A DNA stretch of 64,000 nucleotides from Rhodobacter sp. SY28-1. GTDB taxonomy: Bacteria > Pseudomonadota > Alphaproteobacteria > Rhodobacterales > Rhodobacteraceae. The stretch's first letter is position 1, and each line of letters opens with the position of its first letter. This document shows positions 7,314-15,219 of the stretch, piece by piece. The notes beneath the pieces were generated by a model. It was not told the origin of the DNA, did not search any database, and saw only the letters and a program-made list of their open reading frames with translations. The DNA lies in assembly GCF_005222785.1 (NCBI RefSeq), contig NZ_STGH01000004.1, positions 1 through 64,000 on the forward strand, written 5' to 3'. The position numbers and the translations under genes were made by a program.

Positions 7314-8569
7314 GGCCTTGGTCCCGTGAAGAAATAGGGGCGAAGCGCGGTTTGCACCCGGGCAAGGGCCAGCGCGCGCGGCAGGGGATGGCGGCTTTTG
7401 CGGGCGATTGCAATCTCGGACGGGCGGAAATGCGCGGCGAGGAGAGGATCGGGAAGGTGTTTGTCGGCGAGATCGGTCAGTAGGCGCTGAACGGCCGCCT
7501 GCGCCTTGGCGTCCGGCCAGTAGTAGCGGATGCGGTCGGCGAGGCCGAAGTGGCGTTGCAGGCGCTGCTCGGGGCCGTGGATATGGGCCTTCCAGTGACC
7601 GGGGTTCGCCAGCATCACCTCCTCCATCGCGTCGGGAAGGCTTGGGCCGGTCGACCAGCCGGTCTGGGCGCGCATCGTGTCGAGGGCGTAGAGCGCCTCG
7701 CGCCAGGCGAAGGTGAGGGCGGGGCCGACCTTCTGGAAGGCAAAGCCGAGTTGGGCGAGGCGGGGGTAGGCTTCCGGGTGCTGGTAGTCGGTCGAATGGG
7801 CCTCGAGGCAGACGCCGGGCCAGTCGGTCAGGGCGCCCAGGAGTCCGGGGTCGCGGGCGAGGGGGAGGTGGTGGACCTCCATCGGCGAGAACTCGACGCC
7901 GGGCTGGACGACGAGGCCGCCGATCTGGTCGAGGGGGATCTGGGCGGCATTGAAGGCGTCGCGGTGGGCTTCGAGGGTGGACTTTGCGCTGTCGGGGGTC
8001 GTGGGCGGGATGTCGCCGTGGTCGTCGGTCCGGGCGCCGCCGGGGGGCGGGACCTCGGTGCCGATGACGAAGAGGAGTTTGGTGGCGTCCGGTGCGTGCT
8101 TCAGGGCGGTGGCAGCAAGGGCGGCGGAGCGGGTGGCGGTGGTTTCGTCGGGGAGTTGGGCGGTCTCGCCCAAGCAGCCCTCGGAGCAGTCGAGGTGGAT
8201 CTTGGTGAAGCCTGCGGCGGCGTAGTCGGCGACCATCCGGTGCGCCTTTTGCATGGCGTCTTCGGCGGGGAGTTTGCGCCAGGCCTGAGGGCCGAGGTGG
8301 TCGCCCCCGAAGAGGATTCGTTCACGTGCTACATGAGATTTCGTGGCTATAGCACGAACGAAGCTTAGGAAATTGGCGGGTCTCAGGCCGGTGTAGCCGC
8401 CGTCCTGGTTCACCTGGTTCGAGGTGGCTTCGACCACGATGGGCTGGTCGAGGGTTTCGGCGAGGGTGAGGGAGGCCTCCAGCGCGTCGGGATGGGCGGT
8501 GCAGACGGAGGGGATCGCGATGGCTTCCCCGGCGCGGTTGCGGGCGATGATCTGGCGCAGGTCAGGCAT
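7310..8569 (-). CDS. gatZ: GatZ/KbaZ-family protein (tagatose-6-phosphate metabolism)
   Basis: This 419-aa protein belongs to the GatZ/KbaZ/AgaZ family. Characteristic strings are IPSVCTAHP, VVEATSNQVNQDGGYTG, LFGGDHLGP, HLDCSEG, FVIGTEVPPPGG and VQPGVEF. In enterobacteria these proteins are described as the non-catalytic subunit of tagatose-1,6-bisphosphate aldolase, with GatY/KbaY as catalytic partner. No GatY-like gene or tagatose-6-phosphate kinase is in this cluster. I recall that a GatZ-family enzyme of Agrobacterium was reported as a D-tagatose-6-phosphate 4-epimerase. That activity would let this locus finish at fructose-6-phosphate. The start lies 8 bases inside the upstream ROK gene, so translation is coupled. 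Family assignment is firm; the reaction is inferred. Confidence 0.85.
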   Translation of the reverse strand: MPDLRQIIARNRAGEAIAIPSVCTAHPDALEASLTLAETLDQPIVVEATSNQVNQDGGYTGLRPANFLSFVRAIATKSHVARERILFGGDHLGPQAWRKLPAEDAMQKAHRMVADYAAAGFTKIHLDCSEGCLGETAQLPDETTATRSAALAATALKHAPDATKLLFVIGTEVPPPGGARTDDHGDIPPTTPDSAKSTLEAHRDAFNAAQIPLDQIGGLVVQPGVEFSPMEVHHLPLARDPGLLGALTDWPGVCLEAHSTDYQHPEAYPRLAQLGFAFQKVGPALTFAWREALYALDTMRAQTGWSTGPSLPDAMEEVMLANPGHWKAHIHGPEQRLQRHFGLADRIRYYWPDAKAQAAVQRLLTDLADKHLPDPLLAAHFRPSEIAIARKSRHPLPRALALARVQTALRPYFFTGPRP

Positions 8570-9470
8570 GGGCGACCTCGTTCAGGGCGTGGAGCGCGGC
8601 CCCGCGGGCGCCGGATGCGTCGCCGCCTTCCGCGAGGCGGATGGCGGGGATCGGGAAACCCTTCAGGGTGGCCTGGGTCAGGCGATGGGTCAGGTCGGTG
8701 GACAGGCCCGGGGCGCGGGAGAGGCCGCCGCCGATCACGATGACCTGAGGGTCGATGGTGAGGCAGAGGGTGATGAGAAACTCGGTCGCGAGGTCGAGCC
8801 AGATGTCCCAGGCCATCTGGAAGGCGGGGGTGGTGGCGCGGGCGGCGACGATGGTTTCGGGCGTGTGCGTCTGGCCGGTCAGGTGGGCGGCGATGCGCGA
8901 CAGGCCCGGGGCGGAGAGATAGGTCTCGGCGCAGCCTTCGCGGCCGCAGCCGCAGGTCAGGATGGGCAGGTTGTGCGCAACGATTGGCGCGGCGGAGAGG
9001 GGGAAGTGGCCGAACTCGCCCCCCGTTGCGGCAGGGGACGGCAAGAGGTGGCCGCCGGTGACGACGCCACCCGCGACGCCGGTGCCGAGGATGAGGCCGA
9101 CGGCGGGGTCGGCCCCTTTGGCGGCGCCGAGGGTGGCTTCGGAGAGGGTGAGGGCGCGGCAGTCGTTGATCCAGGCGATCGGGCGGCCTGCGGCGGTGGC
9201 GATGTCCTGCGCGAAGGGCCTGCCGGTGGCGGGTAGGTTGGAGGTGAGGGCGAGGCCGGTGTGCGGGTGGATGAGGCCTGCGGCGGAGATGCCGATGGGC
9301 AGGCCGGGGGCGTGGGCATCGCACCAGTGGATGGCCTCGGCCATGGCGGTGACGAGAGCGGGGTACTCCTTCGGCGTCGGCCAGCGATGGCGGGCCTGCA
9401 GGCTCCAGTCGGCGGCGAAGACCTGCGCCTCGATCTTGGTGCCGCCGAGGTCGATGCCCGCGGCGATCAT
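8562..9470 (-). CDS. ROK-family amino-sugar kinase
   Basis: This 302-aa ROK-family kinase has an N-terminal ATP-binding GIDLGGTKIEA motif. The catalytic-Asp region is AWINDCRAL, the glycine loop is GTGVAGGVV, the substrate glutamate is in GGEFGH, and the zinc site is CGCGREGCAE. It probably phosphorylates N-acetylgalactosamine or N-acetylglucosamine at C6 after import by the ABC transporter, supplying the deacetylase encoded two genes downstream. Its ends overlap both neighbours (ATGA with the AgaS-like gene, 8 nt with the GatZ-like gene). The sugar specificity is inferred from context only. Confidence 0.87.
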   Translation of the reverse strand: MIAAGIDLGGTKIEAQVFAADWSLQARHRWPTPKEYPALVTAMAEAIHWCDAHAPGLPIGISAAGLIHPHTGLALTSNLPATGRPFAQDIATAAGRPIAWINDCRALTLSEATLGAAKGADPAVGLILGTGVAGGVVTGGHLLPSPAATGGEFGHFPLSAAPIVAHNLPILTCGCGREGCAETYLSAPGLSRIAAHLTGQTHTPETIVAARATTPAFQMAWDIWLDLATEFLITLCLTIDPQVIVIGGGLSRAPGLSTDLTHRLTQATLKGFPIPAIRLAEGGDASGARGAALHALNEVAHA

Positions 9471-10525
9471 GGCGTCACCGGGTGGAGGCGCACGCCCGAG
9501 ACGACGCGGGTCAAGGTGCCTTGGCCTGCGAAGGGGTCGTCGACGTTCAGGCCAAGCGCGTCGGACCAGTGGACGGCGAGAAGTTGCGCGAGGGCGACGT
9601 AGAGAGGGGTGGACCAGAGGTCTCCGTGCGGTTGCGGGATGTCGGGGGCAGAGATGATGCTGTGCGGGAATTGGGCGCGGAGTTCGGCGAGGAGGTCGTC
9701 GTCATAGGCGCGGGTGTGGGGGTCGGCGGAGCGGAAGAGCCAAAGGTCGGTTTCGCCCACGGTGAAGCTTTTTGGGCCGTGGCGGAAGCCGAGGGTCGAG
9801 TCCCAGAGAGCGGGGACCTTTCCGGCGGCGAGTTCCATGACCTTGAGCGCGGCCTCGCGGGCGGCGAAGGCGAGCGGGCCGGAGCCGATGAAAACGGCGC
9901 GCTGGGGGCGGCGGGCAGTTCGGGCGGCTTCGATGAAGGTGGGGAGGAGGGTTTGCAGGCCGTCGGCGAGGGTGGCGAAGCGGTTGGGCGTGTCGTGAGT
10001 CGCAAGGGCGGTGTCGAAAAGGGCGGCGGCGGTCAGGAGCATGGTCGAGAAGCTGGAGGTCATCGCGAACCCCAGGTCGTGGGTAGCTTCGGGCAGGGCG
10101 ATGACTTTGGCTCCTGGCCTTGTCGCGAGAATGGATGTGCCGTTGCAGGTGATGTTCAGGCGCGGCCAGGTGGGGGCGAGGGCGTCAAGTGCGTCGAGGA
10201 GGCCGATGGATTCGGTGGAGTTGCCGGAGCGGCCAAAGCTGACGATCAGTTTCGGCCGCCCCCGGAGATAGGTGTTTGGGCGGGCGACGATGTCGGTGGT
10301 GGGGACCGAACGGAAGCGGGGGCCTTCCTGGCCCTCAAGCCCGGCGGCGAGGATGTCGCCGATATAGGCGGAGGTGCCTGCGCCGCAGAACCAGACCTGG
10401 TCGGTGCCTGTGCCGGAGATCCAGTGGCGGAGGTCGGAAACAGGCAGTTGCGCGCCCCACGCGGCCCAGATCGCGGGCTGGGCGAGGATTTCCCGGAAGG
10501 TGGCGTGGCGGGTCAGGTCGGTCAT
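9467..10525 (-). CDS. agaS: AgaS-like SIS-domain aldose/ketose isomerase or deaminase
   Basis: This 352-aa protein contains two SIS (sugar isomerase) domains. The first includes VWFCGAGTSAYIGDIL and IVSFGRSGNSTES, the second VFIGSGPLAFAAREAALKVMELAAGKVPALW. The layout and the phrase STLGFRHGPKS match AgaS-type galactosamine-6-phosphate deaminase/isomerases, which yield tagatose-6-phosphate plus ammonia. In-frame sequence extends upstream, but it would lie entirely within the upstream SIS gene. The ATG at 10525 overlaps that gene's stop (ATGA) and is the natural start. It sits between a ROK kinase and a second SIS protein. Reaction assignment follows the AgaS family and is not proven for this member. 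Confidence 0.82.
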   Translation of the reverse strand: MTDLTRHATFREILAQPAIWAAWGAQLPVSDLRHWISGTGTDQVWFCGAGTSAYIGDILAAGLEGQEGPRFRSVPTTDIVARPNTYLRGRPKLIVSFGRSGNSTESIGLLDALDALAPTWPRLNITCNGTSILATRPGAKVIALPEATHDLGFAMTSSFSTMLLTAAALFDTALATHDTPNRFATLADGLQTLLPTFIEAARTARRPQRAVFIGSGPLAFAAREAALKVMELAAGKVPALWDSTLGFRHGPKSFTVGETDLWLFRSADPHTRAYDDDLLAELRAQFPHSIISAPDIPQPHGDLWSTPLYVALAQLLAVHWSDALGLNVDDPFAGQGTLTRVVSGVRLHPVTP

Positions 10526-11529
10526 CGCGTCTGGGTAACTTTGGAGAGCGTGGCAGGGCGGTCGGGGTCGTGGCCGAGGGCGAGGGCGGTTTGCAGGGCC
10601 AAAGGGTAGGTGAGGATCAGGAGGGCAGCCGCGGCGGCGGCGGGGGTAAGGTTTGTGGCACCCGCGTCCGAGGGGCGGAGGCGGAAGACGGTGCCGCCGG
10701 CGGCCTTGAAGCGGGCCTCGGCGGTGTCGAGGCTGGGCTGGACGTCCGGTTGTTCGGTGTCGAGGATCAGGATCAGGAGGGGGTTCGTCACCAGTTGCAG
10801 GGGGCCGTGCAGGACTTCGGAGGAGGAATAGGCCTCGGCGTGGAGGGCACAGCATTCCTTGAGCTTGAGAGCGAGTTCCTGGGCGGCGCCGAAGCCGGTG
10901 TCGCGGCCGATGACGTAGACGTGGCTGGCGCGGAGGAGGGCGGCGAGGAGGGCTCTCTGTTGCGGGAGCTGCTTGCCCTGAAGGGCGGCGATGGCCTGGG
11001 CGGAGGCTTTGGCGCGGGGGGCGTAGGCGGGGGTGAGGGCAGAGAGGAGGGCCATGCCTCCGGCGATGGCGCCGACGACGGATTTGGTGGCGGGGACGGC
11101 AAGTTCAGGTCCGGCGCCGATTGTCAGGGTCGTCTGCGCTTCGGTTTCCACCGGGCTGCCGGGGGCGTTGGTGAGCGCGAGGACGGTCGCACCCATCGCC
11201 TTGGCGCCGCGGGCAGAGCGGACGAGGTCGTCTGATGCGCCGGACTGGCTGACGACAAGGACGGCGCTGTCCTGCAGGCGGACGCCGTGGCCAAGGGAGA
11301 AGATCGAGGGGGGGAGCGAGGTAACGGGGAGGTGGGTTTCCCGCATGATTTCATAGGCAAGGATGTTGGCGGCAGCGTCGGAGGAGCCGCGCGCGACGGT
11401 GTAGATCGCGCGGAGGTGGGAGAGATCGGGCAGCGTCACGGGTTGCGCGACGGCGGTGGCGAAGACGCCGGGGGCCTCGGCGATCTCGTGCGACATATGC
11501 TGTCCGGCATCGGGGGAGAGGTCGGTCAT
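10522..11529 (-). CDS. SIS-domain protein, GlmS isomerase-like
   Basis: This 335-aa protein with two SIS domains resembles the isomerase half of GlmS without the glutaminase domain. Visible motifs are TVARGSSDAAANI, LVVSQSGASDDLVRSARG, YVIGRDTGFGAAQELALKLKE and YSSSEVLHGPLQL. Such stand-alone proteins are usually aminosugar-6-phosphate deaminases that work in the catabolic direction, releasing ammonia from glucosamine-6-phosphate. A longer frame to 11607 crosses an intergenic repeat, so the ATG at 11529 is chosen. Together with the AgaS-like protein encoded next, the locus may handle both gluco- and galacto-configured substrates. This protein is distinct from the biosynthetic GlmS at 21663. 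Confidence 0.8.
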   Translation of the reverse strand: MTDLSPDAGQHMSHEIAEAPGVFATAVAQPVTLPDLSHLRAIYTVARGSSDAAANILAYEIMRETHLPVTSLPPSIFSLGHGVRLQDSAVLVVSQSGASDDLVRSARGAKAMGATVLALTNAPGSPVETEAQTTLTIGAGPELAVPATKSVVGAIAGGMALLSALTPAYAPRAKASAQAIAALQGKQLPQQRALLAALLRASHVYVIGRDTGFGAAQELALKLKECCALHAEAYSSSEVLHGPLQLVTNPLLILILDTEQPDVQPSLDTAEARFKAAGGTVFRLRPSDAGATNLTPAAAAAALLILTYPLALQTALALGHDPDRPATLSKVTQTR

Positions 11530-11555
11530 GGTTGGGACTGGGCGTCTATTGAATT

Positions 11556-11653
11556 GAGCGCGTTCCGTGCGTTCCTTTTGTCTCGCCCCTTTGCGTGAAG
11601 GACGCAAAGCGGCTCGGGCGGCCTCCGGCGGGGATATTTGGGAACAGGTGAAG
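11556..11653 (+). repeat. Diverged copy D of the dispersed intergenic repeat
   Basis: This gap element shares the GAATTGAGCGCG start and a GTCTCG segment with copies A-C. It ends GGCCTCCGGCGGGGATATTTGG, matching the far end of copies B and C (AGTAYTTGG). It also carries a perfect 8-bp hairpin, CTTTGCGT/ACGCAAAG with a 5-nt loop (11589-11609). Unlike the other copies it lies between two co-directional minus-strand genes, the Gfo/Idh gene and the SIS gene. Confidence 0.5.
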
Positions 11654-11665
11654 GGGTGAGGTCCG

Positions 11666-12808
11666 TCATGTCCTGAGGCCGTGTTTGTCGAGTTCGGCCC
11701 AGGTTTCCGTCAGGTCGACGACCTGGCCGGTGGTGCGGGCCTGATCGAGAGCGATGGCGGCGATGCCGGCCTCCATCGCGTCGAGGATCGAGACGGGGAG
11801 GCTGTCGGACTGGCCGCGCAGGTAGGCGGTCATGTCGCGGCACATCAGTTGGTCGGCGCCGTAATGCGCGCCCTTCATGGCGGTGCCTTGGGTGTAGTCG
11901 TGGTCGGCAAGGCGGCGGCCGTCGCGGGCGGTGACCTTCAGGAAGCCGCGCACGAAGTCGCCTTCGGCCATGCCGTGAGTGCCGATCACGCAGAAGCGGC
12001 GGTGTTCGTCGGGGACGTTCAGGTTAGTGTGGAAGGCGAGGCTCGCGCCGGTCTCATACTGCAGGATCGCGGTCTGGTAGTCGATGATGTCGCCGTCGGA
12101 GTTGAACGGGTCGTCGGTCGATTCCCAGACGGATTTCTTGACGTGGAAGATTTCGGCCTCGGCGTTCGACTTCGGCGCGTTCTGCGGGACGAAGGACTTG
12201 CGGCCGCCGAAGCTGGCGACCCGTTGGGGCCGGGAGCCGGTGACCATGTTGTAGATGTCGAGGTCGTGGCAGCATTTTTCCAGCATGAAGCCGCCGGCAA
12301 GGCCGGTCTTCCGCCGCCAGTCGCGCATGAAGAAGGCGCCGTGGTAGGGGCCGATGTGTTCGTTGGCCTCAAGCGAGGTGATGTCGCCGAGCCAGCCTTG
12401 CGCCATGGCCGCGCGGAGGTCGACCATGTGCTGCGAATAGCGCAGAACAAGGCCAACCATTGCGCGGTTGACCCCGCCGTGTTGGGCGAGGAGGCGGGCG
12501 AGTTCGAGGGTTTCTTCGATCGAGACGACGACGGGTTTTTCGGTGAAGACCTGGACGCCCGCCTCAAGCCCCAGACGGATCTGGTCGAGGTGGAAGACGT
12601 TGGGCGAGAAGACACAGTAGAGGTCGGGCTTGGCGTCAGAGAGCATCGCCTCGACCGACGGATAGCGGGGGGTGTCCGTTCCGATCATCTCAAGATGCGT
12701 GGGCTGGGGGTCGTAGAAGCCGACCACTTCCGCTTCCGGCATTTCCTGTTTGAGCGTGGTCAAGACGTGACCGGCCCGCAGGCCGATGCCTGAGGTGACG
12801 ATGCGCAT
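11666..12808 (-). CDS. Gfo/Idh/MocA-family NAD(P)-dependent oxidoreductase
   Basis: This 380-aa protein has an N-terminal Rossmann domain and a C-terminal alpha/beta domain. The conserved catalytic-region string EKPVVVS is present, as is GGFMLEKCCHDLDIYNMV, typical of the family's substrate domain. The dinucleotide loop reads SGIGLRAGHV rather than the more common GxGxxG, so cofactor handling may be slightly different. It lies 16 bases downstream of the importer ATPase gene in the amino-sugar cluster. It could oxidise the sugar moiety of an imported glycoside, or act as an NAD-dependent glycosidase as GH109 relatives do. The sequence does not decide between these. Confidence 0.82.
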   Translation of the reverse strand: MRIVTSGIGLRAGHVLTTLKQEMPEAEVVGFYDPQPTHLEMIGTDTPRYPSVEAMLSDAKPDLYCVFSPNVFHLDQIRLGLEAGVQVFTEKPVVVSIEETLELARLLAQHGGVNRAMVGLVLRYSQHMVDLRAAMAQGWLGDITSLEANEHIGPYHGAFFMRDWRRKTGLAGGFMLEKCCHDLDIYNMVTGSRPQRVASFGGRKSFVPQNAPKSNAEAEIFHVKKSVWESTDDPFNSDGDIIDYQTAILQYETGASLAFHTNLNVPDEHRRFCVIGTHGMAEGDFVRGFLKVTARDGRRLADHDYTQGTAMKGAHYGADQLMCRDMTAYLRGQSDSLPVSILDAMEAGIAAIALDQARTTGQVVDLTETWAELDKHGLRT

Positions 12809-12824
12809 CGGTAGTCTCCTTTAT

Positions 12825-13922
12825 TCAGGCAGCGAGGGCCGGGGCCTGCCGCCGCCGCATTACGCGGCCTTGGGTGTCGAAAACATGAGCGTCGGCGGGG
12901 GCGAAGGTCAGGCCGATCTCCTCGCCTTCATGGACGGTGGTGTCGCCCGGGAGGGCGGCGCAGATCTTCAGGTCGTCGGCCATCTGGCCATAGGCGATGG
13001 CGGTGCCGCCGAGGCGTTCGAGAACGCGGAGGTGCATGGCGAAGCCTTGGCCGAGACGGAGGTTTTCGGGGCGGATGCCGACTTCGACCATGTCGCCCGG
13101 CTTCGCGGTGGCGGTGTCGACCGGCAGGGTCATCCGAGTGCCGCCGTGGAATTCGACGGTGAGGCCCTCGGCCCTGGTGCCGAGGACCTTGGCGGGCAGA
13201 AGGTTCATGTTGGGCTGGCCGATGAAGGTGGCCACGAAGCGGGTGGCGGGGTGGTGGTAAAGCTCCATCGGGGTGCCGAACTGCTCGATCCGGCCCTTGT
13301 TCAGGACGACGATGCGGTGGGCCATGGTCATCGCCTCGACCTGGTCGTGGGTGACGTAGACCATGGTGGCGTCGAGGTCGCGTTGCAGGGCGCTGAGTTC
13401 GACGCGCATCTCGCCGCGAAGGGCGGCGTCGAGGTTCGAGAGCGGTTCGTCAAAGAGAAAGACCTTGGGGTTGCGGACGATGCTGCGGCCGATGGCGACG
13501 CGCTGGCGCTGGCCACCGGAGAGCTGGCCCGGTTTGAGGTTCAGCTTTTCGGTCAGTTGCAGGATCTCGGCGGCGCGGCCGACCTTTTGCTTGACCTCGG
13601 CTTCGGGCAGGCGGGCGACGCGGAGGGGGAAGGCGATGTTCTCGAAGACGGAAAGGTGCGGGTAGAGGGCGTAGGACTGGAAGACCATGGAGATGCCGCG
13701 ATCCACCGGGGCGGCGGCGGAGACGTCGACGCCGTCGATCAGAATGTGGCCCGATGTGGCGGCCTCCAATCCTGCGATGATGCGCAGAAGGGTGGACTTG
13801 CCGCAGCCCGAGGGGCCGACGAAGACGACGAACTCCTTGTCGCGGATGGCAAGGTCGATCCCGGTCAGCACCTGGGCGGTGCCAAAGCTCTTCGTGATGC
13901 CTTGAAGGTCGAGCGTGGCCAT
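12825..13922 (-). CDS. Sugar ABC transporter ATP-binding protein (UgpC/MsmK-like)
   Basis: This 365-aa ATPase of the CUT1 carbohydrate importer class energises import by the two permeases encoded upstream. It has Walker A GPSGCGKST, Q-loop VFQSYALYPH, signature LSGGQRQRVAIGRS, Walker B VFLFDEPLSNLD and switch histidine in VTHDQVEAMT. The C-terminal third is an OB-fold regulatory domain with VEVGIRPENLRL. It follows the binding-protein gene after a 56-nt gap that holds a strong hairpin, so its level may be set lower than that of the binding protein. The substrate is inferred from the cluster to be an amino-sugar oligosaccharide or glycoside. Confidence 0.93.
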   Translation of the reverse strand: MATLDLQGITKSFGTAQVLTGIDLAIRDKEFVVFVGPSGCGKSTLLRIIAGLEAATSGHILIDGVDVSAAAPVDRGISMVFQSYALYPHLSVFENIAFPLRVARLPEAEVKQKVGRAAEILQLTEKLNLKPGQLSGGQRQRVAIGRSIVRNPKVFLFDEPLSNLDAALRGEMRVELSALQRDLDATMVYVTHDQVEAMTMAHRIVVLNKGRIEQFGTPMELYHHPATRFVATFIGQPNMNLLPAKVLGTRAEGLTVEFHGGTRMTLPVDTATAKPGDMVEVGIRPENLRLGQGFAMHLRVLERLGGTAIAYGQMADDLKICAALPGDTTVHEGEEIGLTFAPADAHVFDTQGRVMRRRQAPALAA

Positions 13923-13947
13923 GTGGGGCAGTCCTTTGCAGAGAGGT

Positions 13948-13971
13948 GGGGGCGCGGGTGGCCGCGCCCCC
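13948..13971 (-). terminator. Intercistronic hairpin between binding-protein and ATPase genes
   Basis: GGGGGCGCGG and CCGCGCCCCC form a perfect 10-bp GC-only stem around a 4-nt loop, directly after the binding-protein stop. There is no U-run on the transcribed strand. It is therefore more likely an mRNA-stabilising or partial-attenuation structure that keeps binding-protein mRNA in excess over the downstream ATPase mRNA. That function is inferred from similar arrangements in other ABC operons. Confidence 0.6.
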
Positions 13972-13978
13972 GTTGGGA

Positions 13979-15187
13979 TCAGCGAACCGCAGCCAGCTCG
14001 ACGCCAGCCTGGGTCACCAGTTCATCGACGGTGCCTTCTTCCAGCATGATCCCCTGGATCATGTTGGTGAAGACGGCCTGCAGCGCCTTGAAGTCTTCGA
14101 CCATCGGCTCGGGTCCGCCGGTCGAGATCCCGGCCACGAAGATCGGCCAGTTGCCCTGCTTATAGTAGACGTCGGTCTTGCCCAGCTTTTCGTAGTCGAG
14201 GATCGGCGTCAGCCCCCAGGAGGAGTCGAGGTCATACTGCGCGTCGCCCGAGGTGAGCGCCTTGGCGAGCTTGATCGCCAGTTCCTCGTTGCCGGTGCCC
14301 TTGAAGACCGCCAGCGAGTCGGTGATCAGGATGGTGCCCGAGGGACCCGAGGGGCCGGCCGGGATCGGGGCGACGATCTGGTTCGGGACCTTTTCCTTGT
14401 GCTGGCCTTCGCCCCACGGGCCCGAGACATACATCGCGATCTGGCCGTCGTTGAAGAGGTCCTTCATCTGGTCGCGTTCCCATTCGGTCGGGCCGGACTG
14501 CATGTAGGGCAGAAGGTCTGCGTAAAGCTGCAGGGTCTCGCGGGTCTGCTGGCTGTCGAGCGCCGGGGTGCCGTCGTCGTTGTAGACCTTCCCGCCGTTC
14601 GAATAGAGGAAGTCGAGGAACATGTGCATCGTGTTGTCGAAGTCCTTGCCCGCGATGCCGATGCCTGCGGCGTCGGTGTTGTCGGTCACGGTCTTCGACA
14701 GGGCGACGAGGTCAGCCCAGGTGGCGGGTGCCTTGCACTCGGCCCCGGCAGCCTCAACCACGGTGCAGTTGATGTAGAGAGCCTTGGTCGAGAAGGCGTG
14801 CGGGATGCCCCAGTACTGGCCGCCGTTGGTCACGGTCTTCAGGACGCCGGGCTGGTAGGCGGCCTCTTCCTCGGGCGTGAAGGTGACGGGGACGATCAGG
14901 TCGTTGTTGGCAAGCTGGCGCAGCGTGCGCGAGCCCATGTAGGCCACGTCCGGCGGGTCACCGGCGGCGGCAAGCTGCATCGACTTGTCCTGGCAGGTGC
15001 CCCATTCCACCGCTTCCATCTTGACGGTCACGCCGGGGTTGTCGGCCTGGAACTTGTCGATCACGACCTGGTCGGCCGGGCGCACTTCGCCGCCGCACAT
15101 GATGAAGTGCAGCTCTTGTGCCTGGGCCGACAGGGCCGTTCCGGCCATCAGGCCAGCGGCGACCGTCAGGGTCTTGAAGTGGGTCAT
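13979..15187 (-). CDS. Extracellular sugar-binding protein of ABC importer
   Basis: This 402-aa family 1 solute-binding protein is exported to the periplasm. A Sec signal peptide (MTHFKTLTVAAGLMAGTALS, cleavage likely after AQA near residue 23) precedes the mature domain. The mature part has EVRPADQVVIDKFQADNPGV near its start and typical CUT1 strings such as GIPHAFSTKALYIN and MYVSGPWGEG. An upstream in-frame start at 15223 would add a charged stretch before the signal and lies in the gap after the permease gene. ATG 15187 has GGGAGA at good spacing. It works with the two permeases and the ATPase. Ligand specificity is inferred from the surrounding amino-sugar genes. Confidence 0.92.
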   Translation of the reverse strand: MTHFKTLTVAAGLMAGTALSAQAQELHFIMCGGEVRPADQVVIDKFQADNPGVTVKMEAVEWGTCQDKSMQLAAAGDPPDVAYMGSRTLRQLANNDLIVPVTFTPEEEAAYQPGVLKTVTNGGQYWGIPHAFSTKALYINCTVVEAAGAECKAPATWADLVALSKTVTDNTDAAGIGIAGKDFDNTMHMFLDFLYSNGGKVYNDDGTPALDSQQTRETLQLYADLLPYMQSGPTEWERDQMKDLFNDGQIAMYVSGPWGEGQHKEKVPNQIVAPIPAGPSGPSGTILITDSLAVFKGTGNEELAIKLAKALTSGDAQYDLDSSWGLTPILDYEKLGKTDVYYKQGNWPIFVAGISTGGPEPMVEDFKALQAVFTNMIQGIMLEEGTVDELVTQAGVELAAVR

Positions 15188-15219
15188 TGGTAGTCTCCCT
15201 TGTTGGTGGTCTTGGTTGG

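Noticed and set aside
9467-10855. Upstream extension of the AgaS-like frame
   Set aside because: The extra part lies inside the coding region of the upstream SIS gene in another frame. The ATGA overlap at 10522-10525 fixes the start.
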